DNA of 64,000 nucleotides, taken from assembly GCA_013399015.1 (NCBI GenBank), contig VWZX01007020.1:744001-808000 (forward strand). The letters run 5' to 3'. The DNA comes from Galbula dea (taxonomy: Eukaryota; Chordata; Aves; Piciformes; Galbulidae). Below are positions 11,561 through 23,289 of the stretch, one piece after another. Numbering within the stretch: the first letter of the stretch is position 1; the number at the start of each line of letters is the position of its first letter. Position numbers and translations under genes: made by a program. The notes under the pieces were generated by a model. The model did not search any database and was not told the DNA's origin. It was given only the letters and a program-made list of their open reading frames with translations.

Positions 11561-14500
11561 CTAGCAGCTTACCTCTGACACAATCATGAGGAAATGCTTG
11601 AGTTATGTTACTTCAGATAACAATATACAGACTTCTTTTGTGGAACAGTCATAAGGAAACTGGCTGACGTAAGAAAACGAAGACATCCAAGAGCAATGTA
11701 TAAGAAAACTCTTAGTCAAGTAGGTGGAATGGTTGTTGATCACCACCTCTTAGAGCAGATGGAAAATCACAGTAAAATACAGAATGGAAAAAGACAATCT
11801 TGCTTCTTCCCTCTGCATGGCCATAGTGATGAGAAGGATAGAAGGTAATGTAATATATGTGTGTTCATGCTTGCATTATATCAAAAGTCAGAGTAACCTA
11901 GTTAAACTGCAGTATATTTTGCTTTTAGCCAAAGCATCAGGAAAATATATGGTATATTAAACAAAAAGTTCACCACTGGCAAAAATATCAAACTTTATTG
12001 GCCAAAAGGGAAATGCCTGTGGACTACATTAAGGATTTTGGAGCTTGTTCTGGTTTGGTTTATTAAGAAGCATGCCCTAAACTGGTTTTGATTAGTGTGT
12101 TTTCTTTTGCTAGGTTGTTTGAGTAGGAATTTCTGCCTAAGTATACGTAGTCATTTCAATGATATTAGCAATGATGGTTTCAAAGAAAATAATGGTGTGC
12201 CATGTGTGTCCCCCCCCTCAAAAATTAAGTAACAGATTGGAATTAGAAACTACCCAGCAGCACAAACAGGAAATGTTAGAGGCTGCCATTTAATGTTAAC
12301 GTTCAAGGATAGAAAAAAGTAACATCAAGATAATGCGGAAAAATGAATGTCAAATTTGCATCATTTCAGGGGTTGTTTAGCAAACTAAGCTGTTTCATGT
12401 TTTTTATAAATCAAGTATTTTTTTAAAGGAAGTATCATCTTGGAGCCTTACTAAGGCAAACAGTGCCTTAAGCAAGTTCTTGCACAAGTGTCAAAACTAT
12501 TTATAAACTGCTTTTATATGAAGTCATCTCAGCCCCTGACAATATTGTTAGCAGCATCAGTTATTTCTCTACTTCAAAGTCAGTGTTTGATAATGATTTT
12601 TTTTTTATAGAAATCCACTTGATTTTTTTTAACAAGGGTGAAAATGCAGGGTTCATGTTAAGTGCAATATTTTTTTTCTTGATTATGCACTGTGACTAGC
12701 TATATTCTACAACTTTATTTAACAGTTTTGTTTCAGATTTTTAAGGCTTGCCAGTAATTCTTATTTGTAAGCTAGTTTATTGCTGAAAAAGAATTAATGA
12801 ATGAATGAATGAAGATATGAAAAAAATGGATATTCATCCAGTCCTAGTATATAAATAGTCTTCTGAAGACACAGGAAGATTTATATGCATTCCTGGCCCA
12901 CAGGAACAACATCCATGATAGGAAACAGACATTAAAGAGAAAAAAGCACTTGCCAGAGTACATTTACCTTTTTAAAACTTTTTATTGCATTTACTTCACA
13001 TACAGGACTGATTACCAGTCATGTGAGGAAATTCAGTCTTCTGCAAATATTCAGTGAAGAATATAGAGTGAACAGAGCATGGAGGGAACATGTATGCTAG
13101 TGAGTAGCTAAAAGACTGGGTATGCGGAAAAATAGAAAAGGAAATAATATAATTCATTTTTATAAAGAACAGGAGTTTTACTGGCATCTGATAACAAAGT
13201 CAGTGGAAATCAACTAGGACCTATTATACTCCAAGAGATGAACATTAAATCCATAACTGGGGAATATTTTATTGAAAAGACTGTACAGAAGAGGCACTCC
13301 AGTCATGTGGCATTACTTGTGAGTCAAGCAGGAGTCACTGCTAGCAGTAGTGATCAGTGGATTTTGTATTTAATATATATTAAGAATGACAAAACCAGCA
13401 CTGTTACATAAGATTAGTTATATTAGTAATATGATGGATGTATTATCCTACAGTGCAGCATAATCAGATGCTTTGGCTGTCTTTTAGAAGATTCCCTTGA
13501 TTAATTTGTGGTATCAGTTACCCCTTGGGGTAACCCGCTCTGTTGTCTTCACTGTTAAAAGCCCTTCGAAATTTCTCTTCTTCTAAACTAGTGGTTTCAG
13601 TCTTTGAAGCAGTATCTGCAGTGGAAATCAAGGCAACTTTCAAGTGAGTCACAGGTAAGATCTGGTGGCTTCCACACCATCCCTGGATTCTGTCTTTTTG
13701 TTTTGTAACCTGTGTATCGCAGGCTGATCCTCCAACCCCATACAGCCTCCATGTATTCCTTAGCTCAGGATAGTTGTTGTTCCTTCTTCTCTGGAGGGCA
13801 GATGGAGACAGCAAGCTGTGAGGATGACAGTAGCATGGTCTGCTGAGTTCCTTGAATGTGGTCCTCTGAACCTGCCACACCCTTCACTACTTATGTCATT
13901 TTAGTTCCTACCTATCGTTTGTCCACCCTCATACTCACACCCATGGTATAGTTGCAGGACAACTGCATTTTCAGCACATACAAGTCCAGTATTGTATCCC
14001 TCAGTAATCCTCTCTCACTGATATCCTTGTATGTTCCCAGAGTTGTTCCTGTTCCCAGCAGGTCTACTGGCCATCAACAGCATCCTGCTGCAGGCAGGTA
14101 ACATAGGCCTTTCCTCACCATGTTTTTGAGACTTGCTGTCATCCAGGGTCCTGAGAGGTGAGGGAGGTGCTGTAAGAAGCCCACAAAGTAGGGGAAAATT
14201 AAGCAACAGTTGTTCTAAGGGAAAGACTTTAGAACCTAATGGTTTTGTATGTTTATGCAAAGGGCAATGAGGCTCCTGACCAAATTAAATTGGCAGATTT
14301 TACTTCTTGGGAAAATTATTTCTCACACTTCTTAGAAACATTACAGAACAACAGCTGAAGAAATTACACTGGAAACTCAGAGAACTGAATAAAGGATTAT
14401 ATATTAAGTTGCATGCTGTGCTTACAGATATCTGTTGAAGGATATGGATGCTGTTAAACTCAATTTAACTTCAGAGGATGACTCAAACAAATACTGAATT

Positions 14501-17500
14501 GAGAATAATATTTTTATTTCATGTCTTTCTGAAGGATATACTACTGCTTTTTATAATCTGCAAAGACTGTAGGAGTAAAAATGCCAAGCACAGCTTCCAA
14601 TCCATTAATATGCTAATTTATGTAGAGAGAATTTAAAACATATTTTCACCTATTACAGTATTAACATCTTCATGCTGGTTTGGCATAGTTAACAACCCTG
14701 GAGGGAGCACCAACCTTACAGATCATGGGATATCCTGTCATGAAGAGCATGGAAGTAGCATACACCAAGGGCAGGATGGCAGGCGCTGCAACTCTCATTC
14801 TGCTCCTGAAATGCAGTATTTGATAACCAACGTTAAATTATCAGGGAAGATTTAAACATTGAACAGAAGCTGGTGGGAGGTGTAGGAGTGCTATGTTCTG
14901 TGTGCTTTGTGGGAGCATGTCTGTGGTACTGGGCAGCCTGGAAACAGCACGTGCTCTGCCATGCTATGGTGCTGTTGGGCTTTGTGGCTAAAAGCAGTCA
15001 TACAGATGAAGCAACTTAGAACTGGAGCATGTGCCTCGGGTTAAGTTTGATTGCTGTAGCTTGTGCTGCATTCCCATGGGTTGGTTAATGTGCCTGTCTG
15101 TATGGCCTACAACTGTCTTTATGGTAATCTAAGAGTGGGCACAATTCCTGCTTTGCTGTACTTTAACACAAACTATCAGAAAAGAAAGGATTGTTTGCTC
15201 TGTGTTGTCTTCAATTCTGCACAGCAACTCAAAATTAGTAGCTATCATTATTTGGGAGAATGAATGTTCTGTTTAGAAAGCTGAGGAAAATGTTACGTTT
15301 TACTTTGAGAATTAATGTCACAAAGAACAACACATATGCTGTATTTCCTTCTGTGACATTTCTGTTCTGTGACTTCAGGTTATTTCATTGTGTTTTCAGT
15401 CTTTATGCTGGTACACACTTTCATCATCATTGTGCTTGTCCCAAGCAATTGAGTCCAGAGTATTTTGAAGGAAATGATAGAAAATAATGAGCAACTGAAA
15501 AAAAAACAAGTTAGCAAACCTGAAAAATTTACATGCATGCCTTTGGAGCTAACAGGTGCCTTTTTAATAAACTAAGGGTAAAATGTGAAGTAAAAAAAGG
15601 AGCTTCTGTGCTTTCCTATCATAAGTCATTTTCTAACTTTTGAAAAGACATAAGAGGAAGGAAAAGGCTGAATGGGATAGAATCTGATACTGTGTTGCAA
15701 ATTTGTAGTTAATGTGTGTTGCCTTTTCATGAAAACCTGACAAATCTGTTGCACTTACTACCTGGAAATAAAAGAACGTGAGCAGCTCTAACAGCCAAGG
15801 TAAAAGAAACCACACTACTTCTGGATAAATTTAAAGAGCTTCAAAGGCTTTCTGGTATAAAAGCTTCCAGCAGTAGAGCATACATGGAAAAGAGAAGCTC
15901 AGTAAAATACAACTAACTCAAAAAGGTGAGTTATTACAACAATTCTATAGCAAAAGCATAACAACTTTGGCATGAGCTTATAAGAAGACACAGTACAAGA
16001 AAGTGCATTCTTTCTAGTTGTTATATAAGAATATACTGTTTCACTAAGTTATTCTTTGCAAAATTAGTTTTTAAAGAATGTGGAGTATGATTGTTGTACA
16101 ACAGTTAATGGACTTATTGCAAAGATAGATATGCTGGCTTTTGTCATACCTAGGTTTGTTGGTAAAGTAAAACATACAGTGCCTTTTTTAAAGGTTCTTT
16201 GCTTTATAGTTTAAAAGAAATACAGGAACATTCTAAAAGAACTGTGAAATGAAAAACATTTTTTTTACTGAACTACAAGTTAAATGCACAGTAGATTTTA
16301 AGAAGAAATATGTGAAATAATGAGGACTACTGCTTCCATGTTCTTTAGGTTAAAAAACCCCACAGGTATACATATATTAAACCAAGTTACTTTTAATGCA
16401 TCATGTAGATGAAACCCTTTCTTCTAGAACATTAAAAATAACTCACTAAGTATTAAAGCACATATATTCAAAATAACTCAAAAGATTGTTTTCCTTCCTC
16501 ACAGGTGACAGCCAGTAATCCTAAATCTAAGATAGAATGCTGTGATCGGGGTTCAGCTTTCTGAGGTGCTCAGGAAAGGAGTGATGCTCTTGGAAGCCAT
16601 GCTGGACTGAAGATGACCTAGATTGAAATTCCCAAATTCAAATACACATAACATAGCAAAGCGCTGCCTGAAAAATTCCTGAGTCATCAAACGCATTGTC
16701 CTGGCCCATACTGAAAGATGCTGCTGCAACTTCTGCTGCCAACAGTGGCCACAGTCATAGCGAGCAAGTTACGTATAAGAATCACTGATCTGGATGCTTT
16801 TGCTTCAACTAAACACTGAGGTAATGCATTCTTACTTTTGTTTAATAAAAACAGGAGGGCACTCATGAAGAATCTACACAGGTAAATGGAAGCAATGTAA
16901 AGCAGATAGTGGAAAGAGAAGATATACGTTGTTAGTTGGATAAAAGTAGAAAAAGACACCATAATCTAAATATAAAAACATATTTAATTTGTTGCATTTG
17001 GTACTTTATTTATCTGCTGTCCTAATAAATACAGCAAGAATAAAATGCTATGCAGAAACACCACTCTCAAAACAAGTAATGGAGGACAGCTGTGTGATAT
17101 CGTGGCTAGAAACATTCAAGACCCAGAAATAACAATATGTTAAAGGATAAAGGAATAACAGAAGATTTTTAATGCATTTCTAACCTTCTTTTCTTAATAT
17201 CTAGTGGAAATATAACAACACATGAACCAACTAACAGTGACCATTTTTAAAAACTGCTTGCCTAATCATCCATGCTGTTGAATTACACAACTCCAATTGA
17301 AATAAATAGGAACTGCTGCTGTTGAGCTCTATTGTAAATTAGGCCACCTGAGAAATTGTTGGGTAGCTGATCTGAAACAAGTAGTTGTTAGGGAATTGTA
17401 AGCTCAGGTAATGCTTACATTTAAGACTAAGTAGGTGACTGAGTCTTGTGTACATTTTGCCTGTTCAGCTGTACAGCCCTTTTTTTTGTTTTTTTCTTTT

Positions 17501-17649
17501 TTTTTTTTTTTTACTTCAGGTATACATCTGATTTTTGTAGTTACTTTCTCAAAGACTTCTGAAAAAAATGTTCTTAAAAGCCTTAGAATTGTCTACAGGT
17601 ATAGGTAATCTGAAACAATGCAAAAAGGAAAAGGGAAAACAATCTCCAT
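11561..17649 (+). other. Intergenic DNA
   Basis: About 6 kb without a recognised gene. A four-copy AATG microsatellite lies at 12796-12811. A less AT-rich patch at about 13500-14280 has minus-strand open frames of 120 and 81 codons, but neither resembles a protein I know. A long, almost pure T tract lies at about 17480-17512. Confidence 0.6.
12796..12813 (+). repeat. (AATG)4 microsatellite
   Basis: Four perfect AATG units in intergenic DNA. Confidence 0.9.
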
Positions 17650-18600
17650 CTTAAAGAGGAAAAAAAGGAAGACCGATGGAACTACAGGCTGGTCAGTCTC
17701 ACCTCTGTGCCTGCCAAAATCATGGAGCAGATGCTCTGGTATGCTCTGCCCAACTATGCTGGGGCACATGGAAGCTAAGGAGACAATTGGTGACAGCCAA
17801 CACGGCTTGACTAAGGGCAAATTCTGCCTGACAGATTTGGTGGCCTTTTAGGGCAGAGTTACAACATTGGTGGATAAGGGAAGAGCAAATGCCATTATCC
17901 ACCTGTACTTGTGCAAAGCATTTGACATTGTCCCACATGACATCTGTGTCTCTAAAAAATGGATGGACCACTCAGTGGATGAGGAATTGGCTTGAAGTTT
18001 GCACTCAAAGAGTTGTGGTCAACAGCTTGATGTCCAAGTGGAGACCAGTGATGAGTGGTGTTCCTCAGGGTTGTTTTCAGACCAGTGCCATTCAACATCT
18101 TTGTTGGCAACATGGACAATGGGATTGAGTGCACCTTCAGCAAGTTTGCTGATGACACCAAGCTGTGTGGTGCCGTTGACATGCTGGAGGGAAGGGATGT
18201 CATCCAGAGAGATCTTGCCAGGCTTGATAGGTGGGCCCATGCGAATTTCATGAAGTTCAGCAAAGCCAAGTGTAAGGTCCTGCACATAGGTTGTGGCAAT
18301 CTCAAGCACAAATACAGGCTGAACAATGAGTTCATTGAAAGCAGCCCGGTGGAGAAGGACTCAGTGGTGTTGATGGATGTAAGACTGACTATGTGCCAGC
18401 AATATGCTCTTGCAGCGCAGAAAGCCAATCGCATCCTGGGCTGCATCAAGAGAAGTGTGGTTAGCGGGCTGCCATGAGACTCCAGTCTGGAGCACTGAAT
18501 TCAGCTCTGGAGCTCCCAGCAATCAGGTCCATAGGAGTGCAGCAAAGGGGGAGGGAGAAGTGCTGGAGCAGCATGAAGGTCTCTAACACAGCCTGCCTCT
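17650..18600 (+). mobile_element. Old CR1 LINE relic (ORF2 reverse transcriptase)
   Basis: Degenerate CR1 ORF2 on the + strand. Recognisable pieces in shifting frames include the YRLVSLTSVPAKIMEQ-like start, SQHGLTKGKFCLTDLVAF, the region before FNIFVGNMDNGIECTFSKFADDTKL with the catalytic Asp-Asp pair, RWAHANFMKFSKAKCKVLHIG, and AAQKANRILGCIKRSV. A stop follows LVAF at about 17849, and several frameshifts separate the blocks. Similarity fades after about 18560 and the CR1 3' tail is not visible. It is much more diverged than the copy at 9650-11560, so it is an older insertion of another subfamily. Confidence 0.88.
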
Positions 18601-21600
18601 CCTGCTGTGGGGGAGATGGTACGGTCCAGTAGAAAGTCAGGTGAGTTACTACAGCTGTCCGGGTACAGGGCCCTGAGGTTCCCACAGCTAACCCTGAGGC
18701 ACTCAACCTGCCCTGCTGGAAAGTTCTCCACACCTCAGCAATAGCACAGCAATTTAAGATGTTATTTATGGGGAAGTAACTGGAGGGTAAACGCAGTTTA
18801 ACCAGTCCAAACCCTATGTCAAACTGTCACAGAGTGGCTTGTTATTCTTGGAGGTTTAAGATGGAAATGACCTGTTTTTTTTCAAGAGACTTATTGTGTT
18901 ATAGTCTGAACCCAGGAACAGCTACTGACAAACATACCAAGGGTACATCAGGCAGGCAGGTAAGTCCTGGACACAGTTCAGATGGAGACAGTTCACCGAC
19001 AGTCTACACTTAAAGAAAACCATTAGCTTGTGCTCTTGCTAGTTCAGCAAAGTTGTTTGAAATACAGTTGTGTGAATATGCATGACCTGGCTAAATTGAT
19101 GTCATTAGGTGACGTCTAGCAATGGGTAGACTTCTCTTAAATGTCTTGGAACCATGGCCTGAAATTCATTCACGATCAAGGCAGTACAAATATATTGATA
19201 ACTATCATATTGTACTGCCACAATCCTACTCGATAATTTGATGTTATTTCACAATTATGGTAATGAACTATAATGACATTTTAACATGCAGTAGAATATG
19301 GAAATTACATTTTACAAAAGTAAATATTTGATATTAAAATACGCCATGTTTGTTTATACCTTATTACAACTATATACAATGTGTAATAGGTATCAACCTA
19401 GTTTCATAAATATTTCAGAGCAAAATTGCAAATTACACTTTTTCCTGTGTATTTTGCAGAAAACTTATAACTGTGATCACTTGTTTATGTAAGTAGTTGT
19501 ATCTGAATATGTTCTCAGAGTACATAAATGTACATAGATTCACAAATAGGAAAGTTTTATGTACTTTTAAGTCTGAATGTGGAAAAGCCACAGAGAAAGA
19601 AAAGGGGTTTATTAAGCAGCAAATAGCTTACAATAAATTGGAAGCTTATACATACTAGGTTTAGAAATATTTAAAGATCATACATAGAGCTGCCTTATTG
19701 CTAAAATAATTAAACACAAAGTACTGTTACAATAAATTTTTTGCTTACTGAAAATAGTAGTGAAACTTGTTGAAGTAGACAACTGTTCTGAAAACATGTA
19801 AGGTACTTCCATTTATATTATGGCCTCCAACTGTACGAACAAGTAAGTCTCCGAAGGATTTTAATAGAAATTTTGTGTGCATTATCTCAAGGGATTTATT
19901 AATTTAAAATATCACACAAAAAGTGCAAAGTATTTGATGTAAACTGGTCAAAATGTTATGGTGCTTTAAATTTGACATGCTTAAATCTAATTCTGTGTTT
20001 GTTTTGGCAATCACTTGAAATGAGTAGTCTAGTTTCACTTCACCTCTGAAATCCATGGAGGTACTTGCTTGTAGTCTCATAAGAACTTTGTCATGCAACC
20101 CTACATAGCTAGCAATAACACTTCTCAACAAATGCAGCTAAGTATTAAGGATAAAACCAATATAAACAAGCCAGTAACATGCTGTGCAGGTAGTGTAGTA
20201 TGTGATGAGAAATAAGGAGAAAAGCAACTTGGGCAAAGCAATTTCAAATAAGAGTAAAGAAAATTCTTGGAGGAATGTCAGCTTTTCCTCCTGTATTTAC
20301 TCCAGCATGACATATAGGCTGAACATGTCTGACCATGCACATTCAAAAATCAGCAGTTGCCAAGAAGAAACAAACTCCCTCTGTGTTTCTCTAATGTATA
20401 TAGAATTGGCTGTCTTAAGCTAGATCACTATCTACTACTTGGCTCAGGATAAATGATTGCAAAAGGCATGCTTCCCACACTAGGAAAAGCCAGTTTACTA
20501 AAGAGCTGGAGCTAATGAGAACGTAGTACACTAATGTTTGTGACTTGTTCTATTTTTGCTGTATACAGTAATGGTTCTCCACCAATGCAAAAAGCTTCGA
20601 ACAGATGCACTCATGCTGTTTTCTCTGGTCTTCCCAATATTGATTGCAGCAGTCCTGGTTCAATGTATGTGATTCATTTTAACAGATCCTACATATAAAT
20701 GTGAGATGTGAAAAAAACCAAACAAAACCTGTTTTAATTAGCAAGCCCAAAACTCCAAGGCATTAGGCAGAGTCCTGCAACTGTTACCTTATTCTTATTC
20801 TGCAAGAAAAACTCTTTGTTGTCTTGCCCAAAGTAGAAGAAAACACAATCTGCAGCTCAGAGGTACATGAGGCTGCAATAAAAGTGGGCTGAAACAGATA
20901 ACTTGGTGTCCTTTCCAGGCAGATGCCATTATTTTCCTTAATCCCTGTGCAGCAGTTAGGTATTAGTTTATTAGGTTTCTTAGAAACTGACAGAGTGAAA
21001 TTATGCTAAATAAGCAAGTAGATAAATAAATAATTATGCTAAATAAGCAACTAGAAATTCTTCTGATCTTTCCCTTGAGGCATAATTGAGCATTACAACT
21101 GACTCCTCAAAGGTAGCTGCTCCATTTTGAATCCCTTTACTTCTTAGGAAAAGCATTTTGCACAAGGAAAACCTTTAAATTATTATCATACAGTTGAAAT
21201 TATTCTTTTCAGTTACCAATTGTCTACTAACTCAGGTGGAGTAGTGCTCCTACTAATCCATCCTTTTGTGACTGTACATTGGGAATAATTCAAAGAGTGG
21301 AACAGGCTGGACTAGGTAGCTCTTTTACATTTCACACAGCAGTATTAAAGATAATAATTAAGAAGTTGCGTGTTGTGAAGCTTTTTTAAAACTTGTGAAA
21401 AATCTGTGATTGCAGTATTTATGGTTGTATATGTTTTACTTTGGTGGGAAGTATCTTAAACTATAAATATTTTTTATGCTTATACCTAAAATAATATGAA
21501 TTTTAGGCTTCATACACACACCATTTGGGCTTAGGAAGTAGATGCTAAGTTACACCACAGGATGTTATTTTCAAAACAGCAAGCATTTTAGGACAGTTGC

Positions 21601-21729
21601 ATACTGTGTGCTGAACAGGTGTTTTATTATGTGACCCTTTAATAACCAACGTTTCACTGACTGAAAGAAGACTCAACAAGGTGATCCTCAAAAGCATTCG
21701 TAGCAGAATGAAGTTCTGGGAGTTCTCCG
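18601..21729 (+). other. Intergenic DNA upstream of TOP2B
   Basis: About 3.1 kb of AT-rich sequence. The block ATTATGCTAAATAAGCAA is repeated within 21000-21055. No gene, RNA or mobile element recognised. Confidence 0.6.
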
Positions 21730-22248
21730 GGAGCTCCTAAGGCTGATTACCGCGACCCAGAAGAGGGCAGTGGTTTATAAACGCATTTGAATCCCGTAGG
21801 AACTGCCGCAGGGCTCAGCGGTGGAGGCAGGCATCAGTTACGGCGCTGCCGGAAAGGGGGGAGCTGGTCCCTTCAGTCTTCTGTCCTACCTACTGCGCCT
21901 ACTCTTCTCCCCCCGCGTATCGCATCATCCACTTTACGGACTAGGAAAAAGGGACAACCATGCCCTGCCAACCCGGAGCGCTCCCCTACAGAACGTTTCT
22001 CTGTGGCGACACGTTCCTCGCGGAGAAGCGGGACGGGGAAGGTGTTCCAGTGGAGGGCGCAGTCTCCAGCCCAGCAGGTCGCTGACAGGTCTCTGACAGC
22101 TCCCTGCCGCTCCGTTCCTGCCCCGCTCTAGCCCTTTCGCCTTACCTCCTGCGGCCCCTCACACGCGACAGCGCCCCCGCGCGGATGGCACCCTCCCTTC
22201 CTGGTGCCACCCGCAGTGACGTCTAGCGCGGCCGCTCCTTCCCCTTCT

Positions 22249-22298
22249 CCAATTGGTCTGCGCCTCTCTCAGCCTGCCCGCCTCTGGCGTATGATTGG
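22249..22298. promoter_or_regulatory. TOP2B: Paired CCAAT elements
   Basis: CCAATTGG at 22249-22256 reads as a CCAAT box on both strands. ATTGG at 22294-22298 lies 42 bp further on in a GC-rich context (GATTGGCGGG). This spacing and orientation fit NF-Y sites of a TATA-less housekeeping promoter. Function is inferred. Confidence 0.55.
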
Positions 22299-22573
22299 CG
22301 GGTCGGGGCCGGGGAAGAGTGGCCCGGGCCGGGGGCGTTCGGAGGCGGCAGCGACGCGGATACCGGACAAGGGGGCAGCGCACTTATTGTCTGAGCGGGG
22401 ATCGGGGGTGATGGTGGTGTCCTGGTGATAGCTGTTCAGGGGCTTGGGGAGGAGGCGGAGAAGCGGCGCCGGGCGTCGGCACGAGGCGGAAAGAGAAGGA
22501 GGAGGGCTGGGCCGGCTACGGCTGTTGGCAGGCGGTGCGTGCGTGCGGGGGGCGGAGGCTGCGCGGGCCCTGT

Positions 22574-22595
22574 CGTGCGTGTGCGCGCGCGCGCG
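22574..22595. repeat. Alternating CG/TG run, Z-DNA-prone
   Basis: Twenty-two bases of perfect pyrimidine-purine alternation, mostly CG, within the TOP2B CpG island about 640 bp before the start codon. Confidence 0.85.
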
Positions 22596-23229
22596 GAGAG
22601 AGGGAAGGCGCGAGCGGGGGAGGGGAGGCGGGGGAGATTTTATTATTAACCTATTTTCTGGGCCTTTGTGGCTGCGAGGGGAGGGCTTGGGGGTGAAGAG
22701 GAAGGCAGTGCTACGGCGGCTGTTGTTGCGCGCCCTGAGGTAAAGGGACCGGCAGTCCCTTTAAACTAGCGAGAGCCGCAGGCCCATCCGGGCCCGCCCG
22801 CTGCCTCCGAGCCTCGAGTTTGAGCACGGCGGCGGAAGGGCGCTTTGTGCGGACGGCGCGGCCCGCTGGCTGCCCTTCCTTTCTCGGCTTTCCGCTACAG
22901 GGCGCTTCCCTTCCTTCGAGGGGCTGCGGACGGCCATAGGGGCCCTCTCCGCTCTTCGCCCACCCGGCTGGATTATTTTCCTTCACATTAGCTGCGCTCC
23001 CCACTATGAACTAGAAGCCGAGCCGGAGGGAGCGGGGAGCTCTCGGTGTTGGAGTGGCAGTGTGTGTCCGTGAGGGCGAGCGAGGGGCTGCGGGGGCTCC
23101 CGGATCTGCGCAGCGCCTGAGGGGCCGGGGCGAAGGGCGGGCGCGGCGCGCCGAGGTTCGGTGTTAGTGCCGGCCTTCTCGGTTCCTTCCTTGGCGCCCT
23201 CACTTCGGCTGAGGAGAAACGGGCAGAAA

Positions 23230-23289
23230 ATGGCAAAGTCTGGAGGAGGCGGCGGCGGTGGTGTTGGCAGCGGGGGACTGACTTGGGTG
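23230..23289 (+). CDS. TOP2B: TOP2B exon 1 (start codon)
   Basis: Twenty codons, MAKSGG followed by a glycine run and ending GGLTWV. The ATG has A at -3 and G at +4, a good Kozak context, and the MAKSGG start matches the mammalian protein. The frame is open further upstream but has no ATG there. Donor GTAAGT at 23290. The glycine tract is coded by GGC/GGT/GGA repeats and may vary in length between individuals. Confidence 0.96.

Larger units (their letters stand above)
21730..23229 (+). promoter_or_regulatory. TOP2B: TOP2B CpG-island promoter and 5' UTR
   Basis: Base composition changes abruptly from AT-rich to strongly GC- and CpG-rich at about 21730-21800, and this continues into TOP2B exon 1. 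No TATA box is visible. Elements seen are a CRE-like TGACGTC at 22217-22223, a palindromic CCAATTGG at 22249-22256, a second inverted CCAAT (ATTGG) at 22294-22298, and GC boxes such as the GGGGCGGAG-type motif near 22548-22557. Inverted CCAAT boxes bound by NF-Y and GC boxes bound by Sp proteins are established for topoisomerase II promoters. The transcription start is not marked in the sequence and probably lies downstream of 22300. GC-rich open frames here are composition artefacts. Confidence 0.85.

Noticed and set aside
17952..18449. 165-codon minus-strand frame
   Set aside because: Antisense shadow of the CR1 reverse-transcriptase relic.
21787..23004. Long open frames on both strands around the CpG island
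   Set aside because: GC-rich DNA has few stop codons. The predicted proteins are Arg/Gly/Pro/Ala-rich with no known domain, and the region is better explained as promoter and 5' UTR.
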